NCBI RefSeq assembly: GCF_015679265.1
Contig: NZ_CP064942.1
Span: 186,001-250,000 of the forward strand
Source: Pontivivens ytuae
GTDB lineage: Bacteria; Pseudomonadota; Alphaproteobacteria; Rhodobacterales; Rhodobacteraceae
Direction: 5' to 3'
Length of the DNA: 64,000 nucleotides
Shown here: one piece after another, positions 18,594 through 27,405 of the stretch
How positions within the stretch are numbered: the first letter of the stretch is position 1
Layout: the number at the start of each line of letters is the position of its first letter
Made by a program: the position numbers and the translations under genes
Notes under the pieces: model-generated
Databases searched by the model: none
What the model was told of the DNA's origin: nothing
Seen by the model: the letters and a program-made list of their open reading frames with translations, nothing else

Positions 18594-19289
18594 ATGCGTT
18601 ACCTCGTCCTCGGCCTCGCCATCGTCTTTGCGCTGGTGCCGTTTCTCACCCCGTTCGACGGCTTCGACCCCGAGGCGTTTCCGGTCCCGCAGGAGGATCC
18701 GCCGATCCAGCCTGCGGGCTGGGCCTTCGCGATCTGGGGACCGATCTACCTCGCCCTCATCGCCCACGGCGCGCGGCAGGTGCTGCGCCCAAAGCTTGAG
18801 GACCGGACGATCCGGCCGCCGCTGATCCTGTCGCTCGGCGTAGGCTCCGTCTGGCTGCCGATTGCGCAGGTGAGCCCGGTCTGGGCGACGATCCTCATCA
18901 CGCTGATGCTGGGCGGCGCGCTCTCCGCTCTTCTCGTCGGGCGGGCGGCGCGGGATCCGTGGCTCACCGACCTGCCACTGGGGCTCTATGCGGGCTGGCT
19001 GAGTGCGGCGACGGGCGTGTCGCTCGCACTCCTCTGCGCAGGCTACGGCTTCGTCTTCGACGCGTCGGGCTGGGGCTACGTGTTCCTGGTCATCGTCATC
19101 GGGCTCGCCGCGATGTACCAGCTCGGCCTCGGCTTCGTGCCGGGCTATGCCACGGCGGTGGCCTGGGCGCTGCTGGGGGTGATCGCGACCAACATGGATG
19201 GCAGCCGCGGCATGGTCGCGCTCGCCACCCTGGGCATCGTGCTGATCGCCGGTGTCCTTATCGCCACGCGGGGGCGCAAAACCGCCTGA
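18594..19289 (+). CDS. TspO/MBR-like (tryptophan-rich sensory protein-like) membrane protein
   Basis: 231 aa, seven or so hydrophobic segments. After the first helix comes IQPAGWAFAIWGPIYLALIA, which resembles the PxxWxFxIWGxIY region seen in distant TspO relatives, though classical TspO proteins are only about 160 aa. Probably an inner-membrane protein; ligand and role unknown. The ATG at 18594 was chosen because the upstream part of the frame overlaps the DUF1203 gene and is not hydrophobic. The Shine-Dalgarno is weak. Confidence 0.7.
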   Translation: MRYLVLGLAIVFALVPFLTPFDGFDPEAFPVPQEDPPIQPAGWAFAIWGPIYLALIAHGARQVLRPKLEDRTIRPPLILSLGVGSVWLPIAQVSPVWATILITLMLGGALSALLVGRAARDPWLTDLPLGLYAGWLSAATGVSLALLCAGYGFVFDASGWGYVFLVIVIGLAAMYQLGLGFVPGYATAVAWALLGVIATNMDGSRGMVALATLGIVLIAGVLIATRGRKTA

Positions 19290-19356
19290 GATGCTGGACC
19301 GTTCCGGGCGCCCTCTTTAGTGCTGGGGCTAGGCAAGACGGCGGAGATCTCGACCC

Positions 19357-20148
19357 ATGCGCATCCTCATCACCAATGACGACGGCATCACCGCCCCGGG
19401 CCTGAAGGTGGCCGAAGCCATTGCGGAGGAGATCGCGGGACCCGACGGCGAGGTCTGGGTCGTCGCCCCCGCCTTCGAGCAGTCCGGCGTCGGCCACTGC
19501 ATCAGCTACATCCGCCCCATGCGTCTGGAAAGACACGGAGAACGCCGTTTCGCCGTGGAGGGCTCCCCGGCCGATTGCGTCATGGCGGGCCTCTTCGAGG
19601 TGATGAAGGACAATCCGCCGGATCTCGTCCTGTCGGGCGTGAACCGGGGGCATAACGTGGCCGAGGACACGCTCTATTCCGGCACGATCGGCGGCGCGAT
19701 GGAGGCGGCGATCCACCAGGTGCGCGCCATCGCGATGTCGCAGTACTACAGCGCGGAGACCTGGCAGGCCGAGGACGGGTTCGCCACCGCCCGTGCCCAT
19801 GGCGCGCGCATCGTCCGCCAGCTCTACGACAAGGCCCGGTGGGAGGTCGAAGGGCGCTACGGCGTCTTCTACAACGTGAACTTCCCCGCTCTTCTAGATC
19901 CGGCGGAGGTCAAGGGCACCGTCGCCACGCGGCAGGGCGAGCGCGGCGGCTCGCCCTTCGGGCTGGAGCCGCAGACGGCCCCGAACGGCCGCCGCTACCT
20001 CTGGATCAAGCACGGTATGGGCAACGCCACCTGCGCGCCCGGCACGGACGCGCGCGAGGCCCTCGAAGGCAGCATCACGGTCACGCCACTGCGCGCGGAC
20101 CTGACGGCACGCGATCTCGTCGACGGGCTGGACGAGCTGCTGGCATGA
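19357..20148 (+). CDS. surE: 5'/3'-nucleotidase SurE
   Basis: 263 aa. Metal-dependent phosphatase acting on nucleoside monophosphates. Signature regions: ILITNDDGITAPGLKVA (metal-binding Asp-Asp at residues about 8-9), VVAPAFEQSGVGHCIS (Ser), and LVLSGVNRGHNVAEDTLYSGTIGGAM split by the Asn ligand. First gene of surE-pcm-NlpD-like, an order also found in gammaproteobacteria. Overlaps pcm by ATGA. Confidence 0.95.
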   Translation: MRILITNDDGITAPGLKVAEAIAEEIAGPDGEVWVVAPAFEQSGVGHCISYIRPMRLERHGERRFAVEGSPADCVMAGLFEVMKDNPPDLVLSGVNRGHNVAEDTLYSGTIGGAMEAAIHQVRAIAMSQYYSAETWQAEDGFATARAHGARIVRQLYDKARWEVEGRYGVFYNVNFPALLDPAEVKGTVATRQGERGGSPFGLEPQTAPNGRRYLWIKHGMGNATCAPGTDAREALEGSITVTPLRADLTARDLVDGLDELLA

Positions 20149-20804
20149 CGCCCGAGGAGGAACGCGAGGCCCGCATGGCCTTCGTCATGTCGCTGCGCCG
20201 GAACGGCGTGCGCGACCGCGCGGTGCTCGACGCGATCGAGGCGGTGCCGCGCGAGGCGTTCCTCGACGGGATCTTCAAGGCGCGCGCGCTGGAGGACATC
20301 CCCCTCCCGATCTCCTGCGGACAGACGATCAGCCAGCCCTCGGTGGTCGGGCTGATGACCCAGGCCTTGGACCTGAACCCACGCTGCAAGGTGCTGGAGG
20401 TGGGCGCGGGCTCCGGCTACCAGGCGGCGGTGCTCGCGAAGCTCGCGCGGCGGGTCTACACCATCGAGCGGCACCGCCCGCTGTCGCGGCAGGCGCGGGC
20501 GGCTCTCGCGGCGATCGGGGCCGACAACGTGACCGTCATCACCGGCGACGGCACCTCCGGCCTGCCCGAACAATCCCCCTTCGACCGCATCATCGTTACC
20601 GCCGCGGCCGAGGACCCGCCGCAGGTTCTGATCGACCAATTGCGCGTCGGTGGCGTCATCGTGATCCCGGTGGGCCAGTCGGACACCGTCCAGCATCTCA
20701 TAAAAGGGGTGAAGACCGAGGACGGTATGGAGTATACTGAACTGGGCGACGTGCGTTTTGTTCCGCTTCTCGAAGGCGTGGCGGACGATCTGGCGGACGG
20801 ATAG
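20145..20804 (+). CDS. pcm: Protein-L-isoaspartate O-methyltransferase
   Basis: 219 aa. Methylates L-isoaspartyl residues with S-adenosylmethionine to start repair of damaged proteins. The substrate-side motif ISCGQTISQPSVVGLMTQAL, SAM-binding VLEVGAGSGYQAAVLAKLA and FDRIIVTAAAEDPPQVLIDQ are all present. The longer frame starting at 19839 overlaps surE; the ATG at 20145 overlaps the surE stop by 4 nt and gives the usual length. Confidence 0.95.
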   Translation: MTPEEEREARMAFVMSLRRNGVRDRAVLDAIEAVPREAFLDGIFKARALEDIPLPISCGQTISQPSVVGLMTQALDLNPRCKVLEVGAGSGYQAAVLAKLARRVYTIERHRPLSRQARAALAAIGADNVTVITGDGTSGLPEQSPFDRIIVTAAAEDPPQVLIDQLRVGGVIVIPVGQSDTVQHLIKGVKTEDGMEYTELGDVRFVPLLEGVADDLADG

Positions 20805-20871
20805 ACCCGAAAACTTTGAGGCAAGACAGTCGACCCGCAAAGGGTCCGAGCAAACAGGAAAGTTCCACGCG

Positions 20872-22323
20872 ATGACGCGCATCCGCATGATCCCGCATAC
20901 CCGCTCCGGGCTGCTTATGCTCGGCAGCGCCCTCCTCCTCGCCGCCTGCACCGAAACCGGCGACGGCACCGTCGCTCCGGTCGTGTTCCGCGGCTCCGAC
21001 CCCGCGCCGGGCGTGACGAGTGCCGCCCCGGTGGTCGCCAGCGCCGGCACCGTCGACGGGCGCGGCATCATCGACCGCGGCAGCTACCAGACGATCCAGG
21101 TGGTCGAGGGCGACAGCGTGGCGACCGTCGCGCAGCGCGCCGGTCTGCCTGAAGGCGAGCTCGCCGCCTACAATGGCCTGCCCGCCGGCTACAACCCCGT
21201 CGCGGGCGAGGAGCTGGTGCTGCCGCCGCGCGCCGACCGCTACGCAAGCGTCGCGGCCGGAACGCCGAGCAGCGCGGACGGGTGGAGCCTCGACCTCGCC
21301 CAGGCCGCCATCGACCGGGCCGGACAGGCGCCGGTCCAGCAGGACGTGCTCGCGCCCACCGCGGGTGTCGAGCCCCTGCCTGCCGCCGCCCCCGCAGCGA
21401 CCGGCGCAGTGGCGAGCAATGCGGTCCGCCACTCGGTCGCCCCGGGCGAGACGCTCTATTCCATCGCGCGTTCCTACAACACGCCGGTCACGGCACTCGC
21501 CGACTGGAACAGCCTCGGCGCCGACTTCGCGCTGAGCCCCGGTCAAGTGATCGAGATCCCGCCCGCGGGCGCCACCGGCACGGTCGTGGCGAGCGTGCCG
21601 CCCGTCGCCCTGCCGCAATCGACGACGCCGGTGGGCGCGGACACACCGCTGCCGGGCTCCGGCGCGGGCGCACTGACGCCGCCGCCCTCGTCCGCCGAGC
21701 CGCTGCCCGACGACATCACCCTCGCCGTGGAGCGGCCCGCGAGCCCCAATCTCGACCAGTATCGTTCGGGCGCGGGTACCGAGGTCGCGACGGCGACCGA
21801 GGCGGCACCGGTGACCTCATCACCTGCGCCTGCTGCACCGGCCACCGCTGCTCCGGTCGCAGCCGCACCCGCGGCGACGGCCCCGGTGGAAACCGAGGTC
21901 GCGTCCCTGCCGCCCGGAACGGCGACGGATGCCGAATCCGCCCCGGCACCGGTCGCCTCCAACGCGGTCTTCGTGCCGCCGGTCGACGGGCCCGTCCTGC
22001 GCGGCTACGCCCCCACGGGCGGTGCGAACCGCAACGAGGGCATCGACTTCGCCGCCGCCGCCGGTACGTCGGTGCGTGCGGCCGGTGATGGCGAGGTGGT
22101 GCTGGTCTCCCGCTCCGTCGGCGATCTCGACACCATCGTGATGGTCCGCCACCCCAACAACCTCGTGACAGTCTATGGCCGCATCACCGGGGTGACGGTG
22201 GCGCGCGGCGACAGCGTCTCGCGCGGGCAGAGCATCGGGGTCGTCGCCGACCGGAGCGAGCCCTCGGTCCAGTTCCAGGTCCGCCGTGGCATGCAGCACA
22301 CGAACCCCGCCGAATACCTTTGA
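20872..22323 (+). CDS. NlpD-like lipoprotein: two LysM domains plus degenerate LytM (M23) domain
   Basis: 483 aa. The N-terminus has a lipoprotein signal ending LLLAAC. LysM 1 lies near residues 65-120 (QTIQVVEGDSVATVAQRAGL), LysM 2 near 185-230 (VRHSVAPGETLYSIARSYNT), then an Ala/Pro/Thr-rich linker and a C-terminal LytM domain. The catalytic metal ligands of M23 peptidases appear replaced: NEGIDF instead of HxGxD-type, and VQFQVR where HLHFE is expected. This is the pattern of amidase activators such as E. coli NlpD and EnvC rather than an active endopeptidase. It follows surE-pcm, as nlpD does in E. coli. RBS AGGAAAG. Confidence 0.88.
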   Translation: MTRIRMIPHTRSGLLMLGSALLLAACTETGDGTVAPVVFRGSDPAPGVTSAAPVVASAGTVDGRGIIDRGSYQTIQVVEGDSVATVAQRAGLPEGELAAYNGLPAGYNPVAGEELVLPPRADRYASVAAGTPSSADGWSLDLAQAAIDRAGQAPVQQDVLAPTAGVEPLPAAAPAATGAVASNAVRHSVAPGETLYSIARSYNTPVTALADWNSLGADFALSPGQVIEIPPAGATGTVVASVPPVALPQSTTPVGADTPLPGSGAGALTPPPSSAEPLPDDITLAVERPASPNLDQYRSGAGTEVATATEAAPVTSSPAPAAPATAAPVAAAPAATAPVETEVASLPPGTATDAESAPAPVASNAVFVPPVDGPVLRGYAPTGGANRNEGIDFAAAAGTSVRAAGDGEVVLVSRSVGDLDTIVMVRHPNNLVTVYGRITGVTVARGDSVSRGQSIGVVADRSEPSVQFQVRRGMQHTNPAEYL

Positions 22324-22940
22324 ACCCGCCTCGCCCACGCGCCATCCTGTTCGACGTGGGCGAGACACTGGTGGATGAGACCACCTGTTGGAGCTGCTGG
22401 GCCGACGCGATGCGCGTCCCGCGGCTCACTTTCTTCACGGTGCCCGGCGCCCTGATCGCGCAAGGCCGGTCGCACCGCGCAGTCTTCTCCCATTTCGACC
22501 CCGACTTCGATCCGGCGCGGGAGGACGCGGGCGAGCCCTACGAGATCCCGGCCACTAGCCTCTACCCCGACGCCCTGCCCTGCATCGCCGCATTGCGGGC
22601 GCAGGGCCTCTTCGTCGGGATCGCGGGAAACCAGCCGAAGGGCTCCGAGGCCGCGCTCGCCCGCGTTGGGATCGAGGCCGATGGCCTCGGCTCTTCCCAT
22701 ACCTGGGGAGTCTCGAAACCCGACACGCGCTTCTTCGACCGGATCGTGGCGGAAAGCGGCTTCGCCCCGGCGGAGGTGGTCCATGTCGGCGACCGCTACG
22801 ACAACGACGTCGCCCCGGCCAGGGCGGCGGGCCTGCGCGCCATCTGGCTGCACCGCGGCCCCTGGGCCCACCTTCGCACCGCACCAGCCCACGTTGAACG
22901 TATCGACAGCCTCACAGAGCTCCCGACGCGACTCGCCTGA
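22320..22940 (+). CDS. HAD-superfamily hydrolase
   Basis: 206 aa. Motif I FDVGETLVDE (DxGxT/D with first Asp), motif II GIAGNQ, motif III Lys in WGVSKPDTRFF and motif IV VGDRYDNDVAPARAAG are in order, with a helical cap between I and II. It is a phosphatase of small metabolites, substrate unknown. Motif I has DVGET rather than DxDxT, so the second Asp is Gly-Glu shifted, an uncommon variant. The start is TTG overlapping the stop of the NlpD-like gene (TTGA). Confidence 0.82.
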   Translation: MNPPRPRAILFDVGETLVDETTCWSCWADAMRVPRLTFFTVPGALIAQGRSHRAVFSHFDPDFDPAREDAGEPYEIPATSLYPDALPCIAALRAQGLFVGIAGNQPKGSEAALARVGIEADGLGSSHTWGVSKPDTRFFDRIVAESGFAPAEVVHVGDRYDNDVAPARAAGLRAIWLHRGPWAHLRTAPAHVERIDSLTELPTRLA

Positions 22941-22942
22941 TC

Positions 22943-22978
22943 CTTCATCTTTCCGGCCAATACGCCCGCCGGAGGCGG
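22943..22978 (-). repeat. Short 3'-end motif copy
   Basis: Between convergent genes. Minus-strand reading CGCCTCCGGCGGGCGTATTG then GCCGGAAAGATGAAG, directly downstream of the thioesterase gene that ends at 22989. Same family as 11523 and 49113. Confidence 0.7.
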
Positions 22979-22988
22979 TCCTGCCCTC

Positions 22989-23498
22989 TCACCCCTCCTG
23001 CGGCATGAGAAAGTGCACCGACGCCTCGGCGAAGAGCTTGGAGCGGTCGTCCTGCCAGGCCTCGGCTCGAACCGAGGCATAGCGCCGCCCGGCGCGCGTG
23101 ATCGTGGCGCGGGCATAGGCGTCGCGCGGCAGGCCGGAGCGGAGGTAGTCCACGGTGATGTCGATCACCTTGGGCCAGCCGGGGAAGTCTCCGGCCTCGA
23201 TCCGTTCGGCAGCCACGCCGCCGGATTCCATCCGCTCCCAGACCTGCGACCACATCAGTTCCATCAATGCCGCTGACTCAAGAAACGCCCCGATCGCCCC
23301 ACCGTGGAGCGCGGGCAGCATCGGGTTGCCGATCAGGTGATCGGAATAGGAGAGCACAGCGGTCAGCTCGTTCCCCCGCCGCTCGAAGGAGATGCCCATG
23401 AACTCCATGTAGGGCACCGAGCCCGTCAGCCGCTCCAGGGCCGCATCCCGGCGCGACTTCACCACCTGGACCGGCTCGGGCCGGGGCCGCGCGCTCAT
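22989..23498 (-). CDS. PaaI-like hotdog-fold thioesterase 1
   Basis: 169 aa. The hotdog signature is LPALHGGAIGAFLESAALME (HGG with downstream Glu) followed by a central DITVDYLRSGLPRDAYARAT strand pair. It likely hydrolyses an acyl-CoA; the substrate is unknown. ATGA overlap with the upstream thioesterase gene makes a coupled pair, unusual in that both are complete single-domain hotdog proteins of related sequence and may form a heteromer. Confidence 0.87.
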   Translation of the reverse strand: MSARPRPEPVQVVKSRRDAALERLTGSVPYMEFMGISFERRGNELTAVLSYSDHLIGNPMLPALHGGAIGAFLESAALMELMWSQVWERMESGGVAAERIEAGDFPGWPKVIDITVDYLRSGLPRDAYARATITRAGRRYASVRAEAWQDDRSKLFAEASVHFLMPQEG

Positions 23499-23956
23499 GC
23501 CGTCTCTCCGATCTTGGTGCCGCGCCCCTCGACGGTGAAGGCCCCGTTGGCCTGCGCCACCGGATTGTCGGGATCGCCGTCATGGGCGATGGCGCGCACG
23601 AAGGCGACATTGCGGGTGATACGGTAGCATTCGGCGCGCGCGGTCACCGGCTGCTCCGGCGTTGCCGCGCGCATGTAATCGATGCGCAGGTCGATGGTCG
23701 CGGTGCCGCCCGGCGCCTTGGGATGGGTCATTACCGCCGTCCCGCAGCACCCGTCCAGAAGCGTCGTGATCACCCCGCCATGCATCACGCCGGTCGCCGG
23801 ATCGCCCACCAGCTTCCGGTCGTAAGGCACGGACATCACGGCCAAACCGTCTCCGATCTCGTGCACGTGCATGCCGAGTGCGGCGGAGTGCGGGATCACC
23901 GCCGTCATCCTCCGCGCCATCTCCAGCCGGGGATCGTCGGTCTGCCTGTCGCTCAT
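23495..23956 (-). CDS. PaaI-like hotdog-fold thioesterase 2
   Basis: 153 aa from the ATG at 23956; the frame continues upstream to 24007 with unlikely sequence. Hotdog signature GVMHGGVITTLLDGCCGTAV and strand TIDLRIDYMRAATPEQPVTA. It has the same arrangement as the neighbouring thioesterase gene and probably arose by duplication. Acyl-CoA thioesterase of unknown substrate. First gene of the two-gene minus-strand operon, divergent from the MerR gene at 24123. Confidence 0.87.
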   Translation of the reverse strand: MSDRQTDDPRLEMARRMTAVIPHSAALGMHVHEIGDGLAVMSVPYDRKLVGDPATGVMHGGVITTLLDGCCGTAVMTHPKAPGGTATIDLRIDYMRAATPEQPVTARAECYRITRNVAFVRAIAHDGDPDNPVAQANGAFTVEGRGTKIGETA

Positions 23957-24080
23957 CGGGGCCTCGCTGCATTCGGTCGCCGCACCATATAGGCTGCCCC
24001 GCCGCACCGCGTCGAGGCCATCAACCTTCCCCTACGAAAGCCTTGCAACCCTTGATTTTCACAGATGCACTACGACAATA

Positions 24081-24091
24081 GACGTAACGTC
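24081..24091. promoter_or_regulatory. Palindrome GACGTAACGTC upstream of MerR gene 1
   Basis: Perfect 5-bp inverted repeat with a 1-bp centre, 32 nt upstream of the MerR start, in a locally AT-richer stretch containing TTGATT (24052-24057) that could be a -35. The ACGT half-sites match the style of sites bound by MerR regulators of branched-chain/fatty-acid catabolism (ACGT-N-ACGT). Likely autoregulatory or controlling the divergent thioesterase operon; inferred only. Confidence 0.5.
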
Positions 24092-24122
24092 ACCAAGAAC
24101 GAAAAAACGGGGAGCGCACCGA

Positions 24123-24512
24123 ATGAGTGAGCAAAAACAGACTCTTCAGGAGATGTGCGAGGAATTCGAGGTGACACCGCGCACGCTGCGCTACTACGAA
24201 TACATCGAACTTCTCTCGCCCGAGCGCGAAGGGCGCAAGCGTCTCTACGGTCCGCGGGAACGCGCCCGGCTCACCCTGATCCTGCGCGGTCGTCGCTTCG
24301 GCTTCAGCCTCGAGGAGATCCGTCAGTGGCTGGAACTCTACGAGCTGGAGGACAACCAGACCACGCAATATCGCGAGTGGATCGACCTCTCGACCCGTCA
24401 GATCACCGAGCTGGAAAGCCGGAAAAAGGAGCTGGATGAGGCGATTACCGAGCTCAAGCGCCTGCGCAGCGTGGCCGAGGACGCGCTCGCCGAGCAGCAG
24501 CAGGCCGGCTAG
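24123..24512 (+). CDS. MerR-family transcriptional regulator 1
   Basis: 129 aa. N-terminal winged-helix domain: LQEMCEEFEVTPRTLRYYEY, then RLYGPRERARLTLILRGRRF and GFSLEEIRQWLELYELED. A C-terminal coiled coil for dimerisation lies at residues about 85-125. No Cys cluster for metal or redox sensing is present, so it is more like the regulators of fatty-acid or amino-acid catabolism. It is a close paralogue of the MerR protein at 28208. Its stop codon TAG shares bases CTAG with the convergent glycosyltransferase stop. Confidence 0.9.
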   Translation: MSEQKQTLQEMCEEFEVTPRTLRYYEYIELLSPEREGRKRLYGPRERARLTLILRGRRFGFSLEEIRQWLELYELEDNQTTQYREWIDLSTRQITELESRKKELDEAITELKRLRSVAEDALAEQQQAG

Positions 24513-25489
24513 CGCTCACCGCGCCGTTCGGCGGCCTTGCGCGCGCGCCGCGCATCCTGCCTCGCATTCCGTTTCGCACTGTAGCCGGGCACCCTGTGCC
24601 CCTCGATGCTGCCCGCCAGATGGGTGGCGATCGCCTCGATACTGTCGAAGGGCGCGCGGTCGCGCAGCATCCGCTCCACCACGCGCCGCCCCAGAAGCTG
24701 ATCGGGCCGGTGCACGCTGTTCCGGTGGTAGTGCAGGATGTTGGTCCCGAAGGGCACCCGCGCCTGCTTGCGAACGAGCGACATGTTCCACGAACCGTCG
24801 AGCGGCGCGATCTGCTCCGGCTCCATCAGCCCCGCCAGCGTTCCGAGCGCGATCTGGTCGAGCCAGGGCCGCTTATTCCGCACGTAGGGCGCGTGGTCGA
24901 GCCGCTGAGCGATGTCGAGCCACGCTTCGGCGAAGGGCATGTCCCCGCCGGGTCCGTACCGCGCACCATTGCGATAGAGGACGACGCCGCCGTTGAAATG
25001 GGGGAAGCCGCCGTGCCGCGCCAGCACATCCTCCCCGCGCGCCCCGACCGCGCGGTAGGCGTCGTGCCAGCGGTTCTGCCGGTTCGCCCCCCACATGCCG
25101 AAGCTGCTCGGCAGCGCCGCCAGCAGCGCCTCGCCCGCCGCGGCCACCGGATCGCAGCGGCGCAGCACCATCGTGTCGGTGTCGAGGAACAGCGTCCAGT
25201 CCGAGGGGCGCGGCGTGAGGCAGGCGAGGATCTTGTTGCCATGCCGGTAGGGCGTCGCGAAGCCGGCGCGCTTGCGCCGGAAGGTGGCGACCTCGACGCC
25301 GTTGCGCTCATGAAAATCGAGCACGTCGCGGCTGACGTTGTCGATGGCGCGCGCCGGAACGTGGGCGCTGATCTCGATCAGTCCGGGCGGGAAGTGGTGC
25401 AGGAGGGAGCTCACGAGAAAGACGGACTGCCACTCGAACTTGCCCACATCGATGACGAAGACGACGGAGAGCGCCCCGGGCTTCGGCAT
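24509..25489 (-). CDS. Putative glycosyltransferase (GT-A-like fold)
   Basis: 326 aa. N-terminal strand LSVVFVIDVGKFEWQSVFLV, a central FLDTDTMVLRR containing a DxD metal/nucleotide-sugar motif, GGFPHFNGGVVLYRNG with conserved Asn-Gly-Gly, and WLDQIALGTLAG. These are hallmarks of retaining GT-A transferases such as family 8-like enzymes. Acceptor and donor cannot be predicted. The C-terminal 25 residues are highly basic (SAKRNARQDARRARKAAERR), possibly contacting membrane or nucleic acid. Downstream of murI on the same strand but 112 nt away. Confidence 0.72.
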   Translation of the reverse strand: MPKPGALSVVFVIDVGKFEWQSVFLVSSLLHHFPPGLIEISAHVPARAIDNVSRDVLDFHERNGVEVATFRRKRAGFATPYRHGNKILACLTPRPSDWTLFLDTDTMVLRRCDPVAAAGEALLAALPSSFGMWGANRQNRWHDAYRAVGARGEDVLARHGGFPHFNGGVVLYRNGARYGPGGDMPFAEAWLDIAQRLDHAPYVRNKRPWLDQIALGTLAGLMEPEQIAPLDGSWNMSLVRKQARVPFGTNILHYHRNSVHRPDQLLGRRVVERMLRDRAPFDSIEAIATHLAGSIEGHRVPGYSAKRNARQDARRARKAAERRGER

Positions 25490-25601
25490 CGCGCGCCTGT
25501 GCGCGGTCGCGCGGTTCCAGATGTCTGCGAGGGCGTAGATGGCGGCTCTCCGGCTTCGGTGCGCCCGGTCTAATCGCTCTCGCAGGCGGAGAGAAGCCCG
25601 C

Positions 25602-26423
25602 TCAGGCGGGGCGGAAGCGATAGTCCTCGCCAGTCAGGGCGCGGGCGGCGGCGGACACCGCCTCAGGATCGCCGCTGGTCAGGCAGGTGAGGGCTGCGCC
25701 ATGGCCTGCGCGCTGAGGATGGCGCTGCAGGTAATCGGCGAGGCTCGCGGCCACGAGGTCGGGCTGGGAGAGGATCTCGACCCCCTCCGGCAAGCCGGCG
25801 GCAAAGGCGTCGCGGACCAGCGGATAGTGGGTGCAGCCCAGGAAGGCGCGCTCGGGGCAGGCCCCGGCGGCCTGCTGCGCGAAGCCGCGGGCGAGCTCCC
25901 GCGCGTCGGCGTGCCGCGCCTCCTCCAGTGCATCGACGAGGCCGGGGCACGCGACCTGCGTAACCTCGACGCCGCGCGCGCGGAAGGCGAGCTCGCGCGG
26001 AAACGCTCCGCTCGCTACCGTCGCGGGCGTGGCGAAGACCGCGATGCGCAGGCCCGCGAGATCGACCGGCGGGCCGTCCGCCGCCCAGGGCCGCCCGGTC
26101 AGCGCCTCGATGACCGGGACGAAGACACCGAGGACCCGCTTTTCGGGATGCTCTCGCGCCAGCCAACCCTCCTGCAGGCCGCGCAACGCGACGGCGGCCG
26201 CCGTGTTGCAGGCGAGGATGACGAGTTCGCAGCCTTCCGCGAACAGCCGCTCCACGCTGGCCTGCGTCAGCGCCGAGATCTCCGCCGGGCTGCGCACGCC
26301 ATAGGGCGCGTTGGCGTGATCGCCGAGATAGACGAAGGGCCGGTCGGGCAGGCGCGCGCGCAGGGCGGCAAGCGTCGTCAGGCCGCCATGGCCGCTGTCG
26401 AAGACACCGATCGGTCCGCTCAT
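25602..26423 (-). CDS. murI: Glutamate racemase
   Basis: 273 aa. Converts L- to D-glutamate for peptidoglycan. Motifs: GVFDSGHGGLTTLAALRARL (N-terminal), catalytic Cys 1 in VILACNTAAAVALRG, and catalytic Cys 2 in AFLGCTHYPLVRDAF. The frame is open a further 1.5 kb upstream antisense to the LysR gene, but the ATG at 26423 overlaps the LysR stop by 4 nt and gives normal length. Coupled to the LysR regulator, an unusual partner for murI. Confidence 0.93.
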   Translation of the reverse strand: MSGPIGVFDSGHGGLTTLAALRARLPDRPFVYLGDHANAPYGVRSPAEISALTQASVERLFAEGCELVILACNTAAAVALRGLQEGWLAREHPEKRVLGVFVPVIEALTGRPWAADGPPVDLAGLRIAVFATPATVASGAFPRELAFRARGVEVTQVACPGLVDALEEARHADARELARGFAQQAAGACPERAFLGCTHYPLVRDAFAAGLPEGVEILSQPDLVAASLADYLQRHPQRAGHGAALTCLTSGDPEAVSAAARALTGEDYRFRPA

Positions 26424-27316
26424 GAGGTCTCCAGTCCCAGGGCCGCGTGGCTCTCGGCCAAGGCCGCGCGCAGCCACGCCGCGAAGGCCGCGCATTTCGG
26501 GGGCAACCGCGGCTCGCCCGCCCGCGTCACCATCCAGTAGGAGGCGCCGGTGTCGAGCACGCCGGGCCGCGCGATCACAAGCTGGCCGCGCGCGATAGCA
26601 TCCCCCGCCAGCGTCGGCCAGGCGAGGAACACCCCCTGCCCCGCGATCGCCGCATCGAGGCAGAGCGCCCCATCGGAATAGACCGGGCCGGGCGGACCGG
26701 CGGGCTCCGCATTGCCCGACGCCTGCCGCCACGCGGCCCACCAGTCCGGGCCGTTGCGGTCGACCAGCATCGGGATCTCGGCGAGCGGCCGCTCCGCCAG
26801 CGCCGGGCTGCAGACCGGGAAGACGTATTGCCGGGCGAGCCGCTCCGCCCGCACGCCGCGCCACGGGCCTCGCCCCACCCGGATCGCGAGATCGGTGTCG
26901 GAGCGGTCGAGATCGACCATCTCCACCGCCGCATCGATCCTCAGCGAGAGCTCGGGATGCGCCGCCGCGAAGTCCTGCACCCGCCAGACCAGCCATTTCG
27001 AGGCGAAGATCGGCGCGACGGAGACGGTGAGCGTCCCCTGCCCCGCCTGCCGCGCGCGCCGGACCGCGGCGGCGAGCAAGCCGAAGCCGCGGCCAAGCTC
27101 GTCGGCCACCTCGGCCCCCAGCGGCGTCGGGACAAGGTGGCCCGCACCGCGATCGAAGAGCGTGCAGCCGAGCTGCGCCTCCGCCCGCCGCACATGCTGG
27201 CTGACCGCACCGGGGGTCACGCCCAGCAGGGCCGCGGCACCGGCCAGCGAGCCCTCCCGCGCCACGGCCTCCACCGCGCGCAGGCCGTTCAGGTGGATGC
27301 GACTGAGCTCGTTCAT
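26420..27316 (-). CDS. LysR-family transcriptional regulator (GcvA-like)
   Basis: 298 aa. N-terminal helix-turn-helix: LNGLRAVEAVAREGSLAGAA and GVTPGAVSQHVRRAEAQLGC, then the effector-binding domain with LTVSVAPIFASKWLVWRVQD and the GcvA-type WRGVRAERLARQYVFPV. It is divergent from a 47-aa gene and upstream of murI. The intergenic 27317-27405 is AT-rich with TTTTTCTAAAC and GAAAACTCCTCCTAGAAAC, where LysR sites (T-N11-A) would be expected. Target and effector unknown. Confidence 0.88.
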   Translation of the reverse strand: MNELSRIHLNGLRAVEAVAREGSLAGAAALLGVTPGAVSQHVRRAEAQLGCTLFDRGAGHLVPTPLGAEVADELGRGFGLLAAAVRRARQAGQGTLTVSVAPIFASKWLVWRVQDFAAAHPELSLRIDAAVEMVDLDRSDTDLAIRVGRGPWRGVRAERLARQYVFPVCSPALAERPLAEIPMLVDRNGPDWWAAWRQASGNAEPAGPPGPVYSDGALCLDAAIAGQGVFLAWPTLAGDAIARGQLVIARPGVLDTGASYWMVTRAGEPRLPPKCAAFAAWLRAALAESHAALGLETS

Positions 27317-27405
27317 GCAGTTTTTCTAAACCTGCGGCCAATCCTTCTCCAGTGAAAACTCCTCCTAGAAACGGTAGAGGCTGAGAAAATCTGAAAGGAC
27401 AGCTC

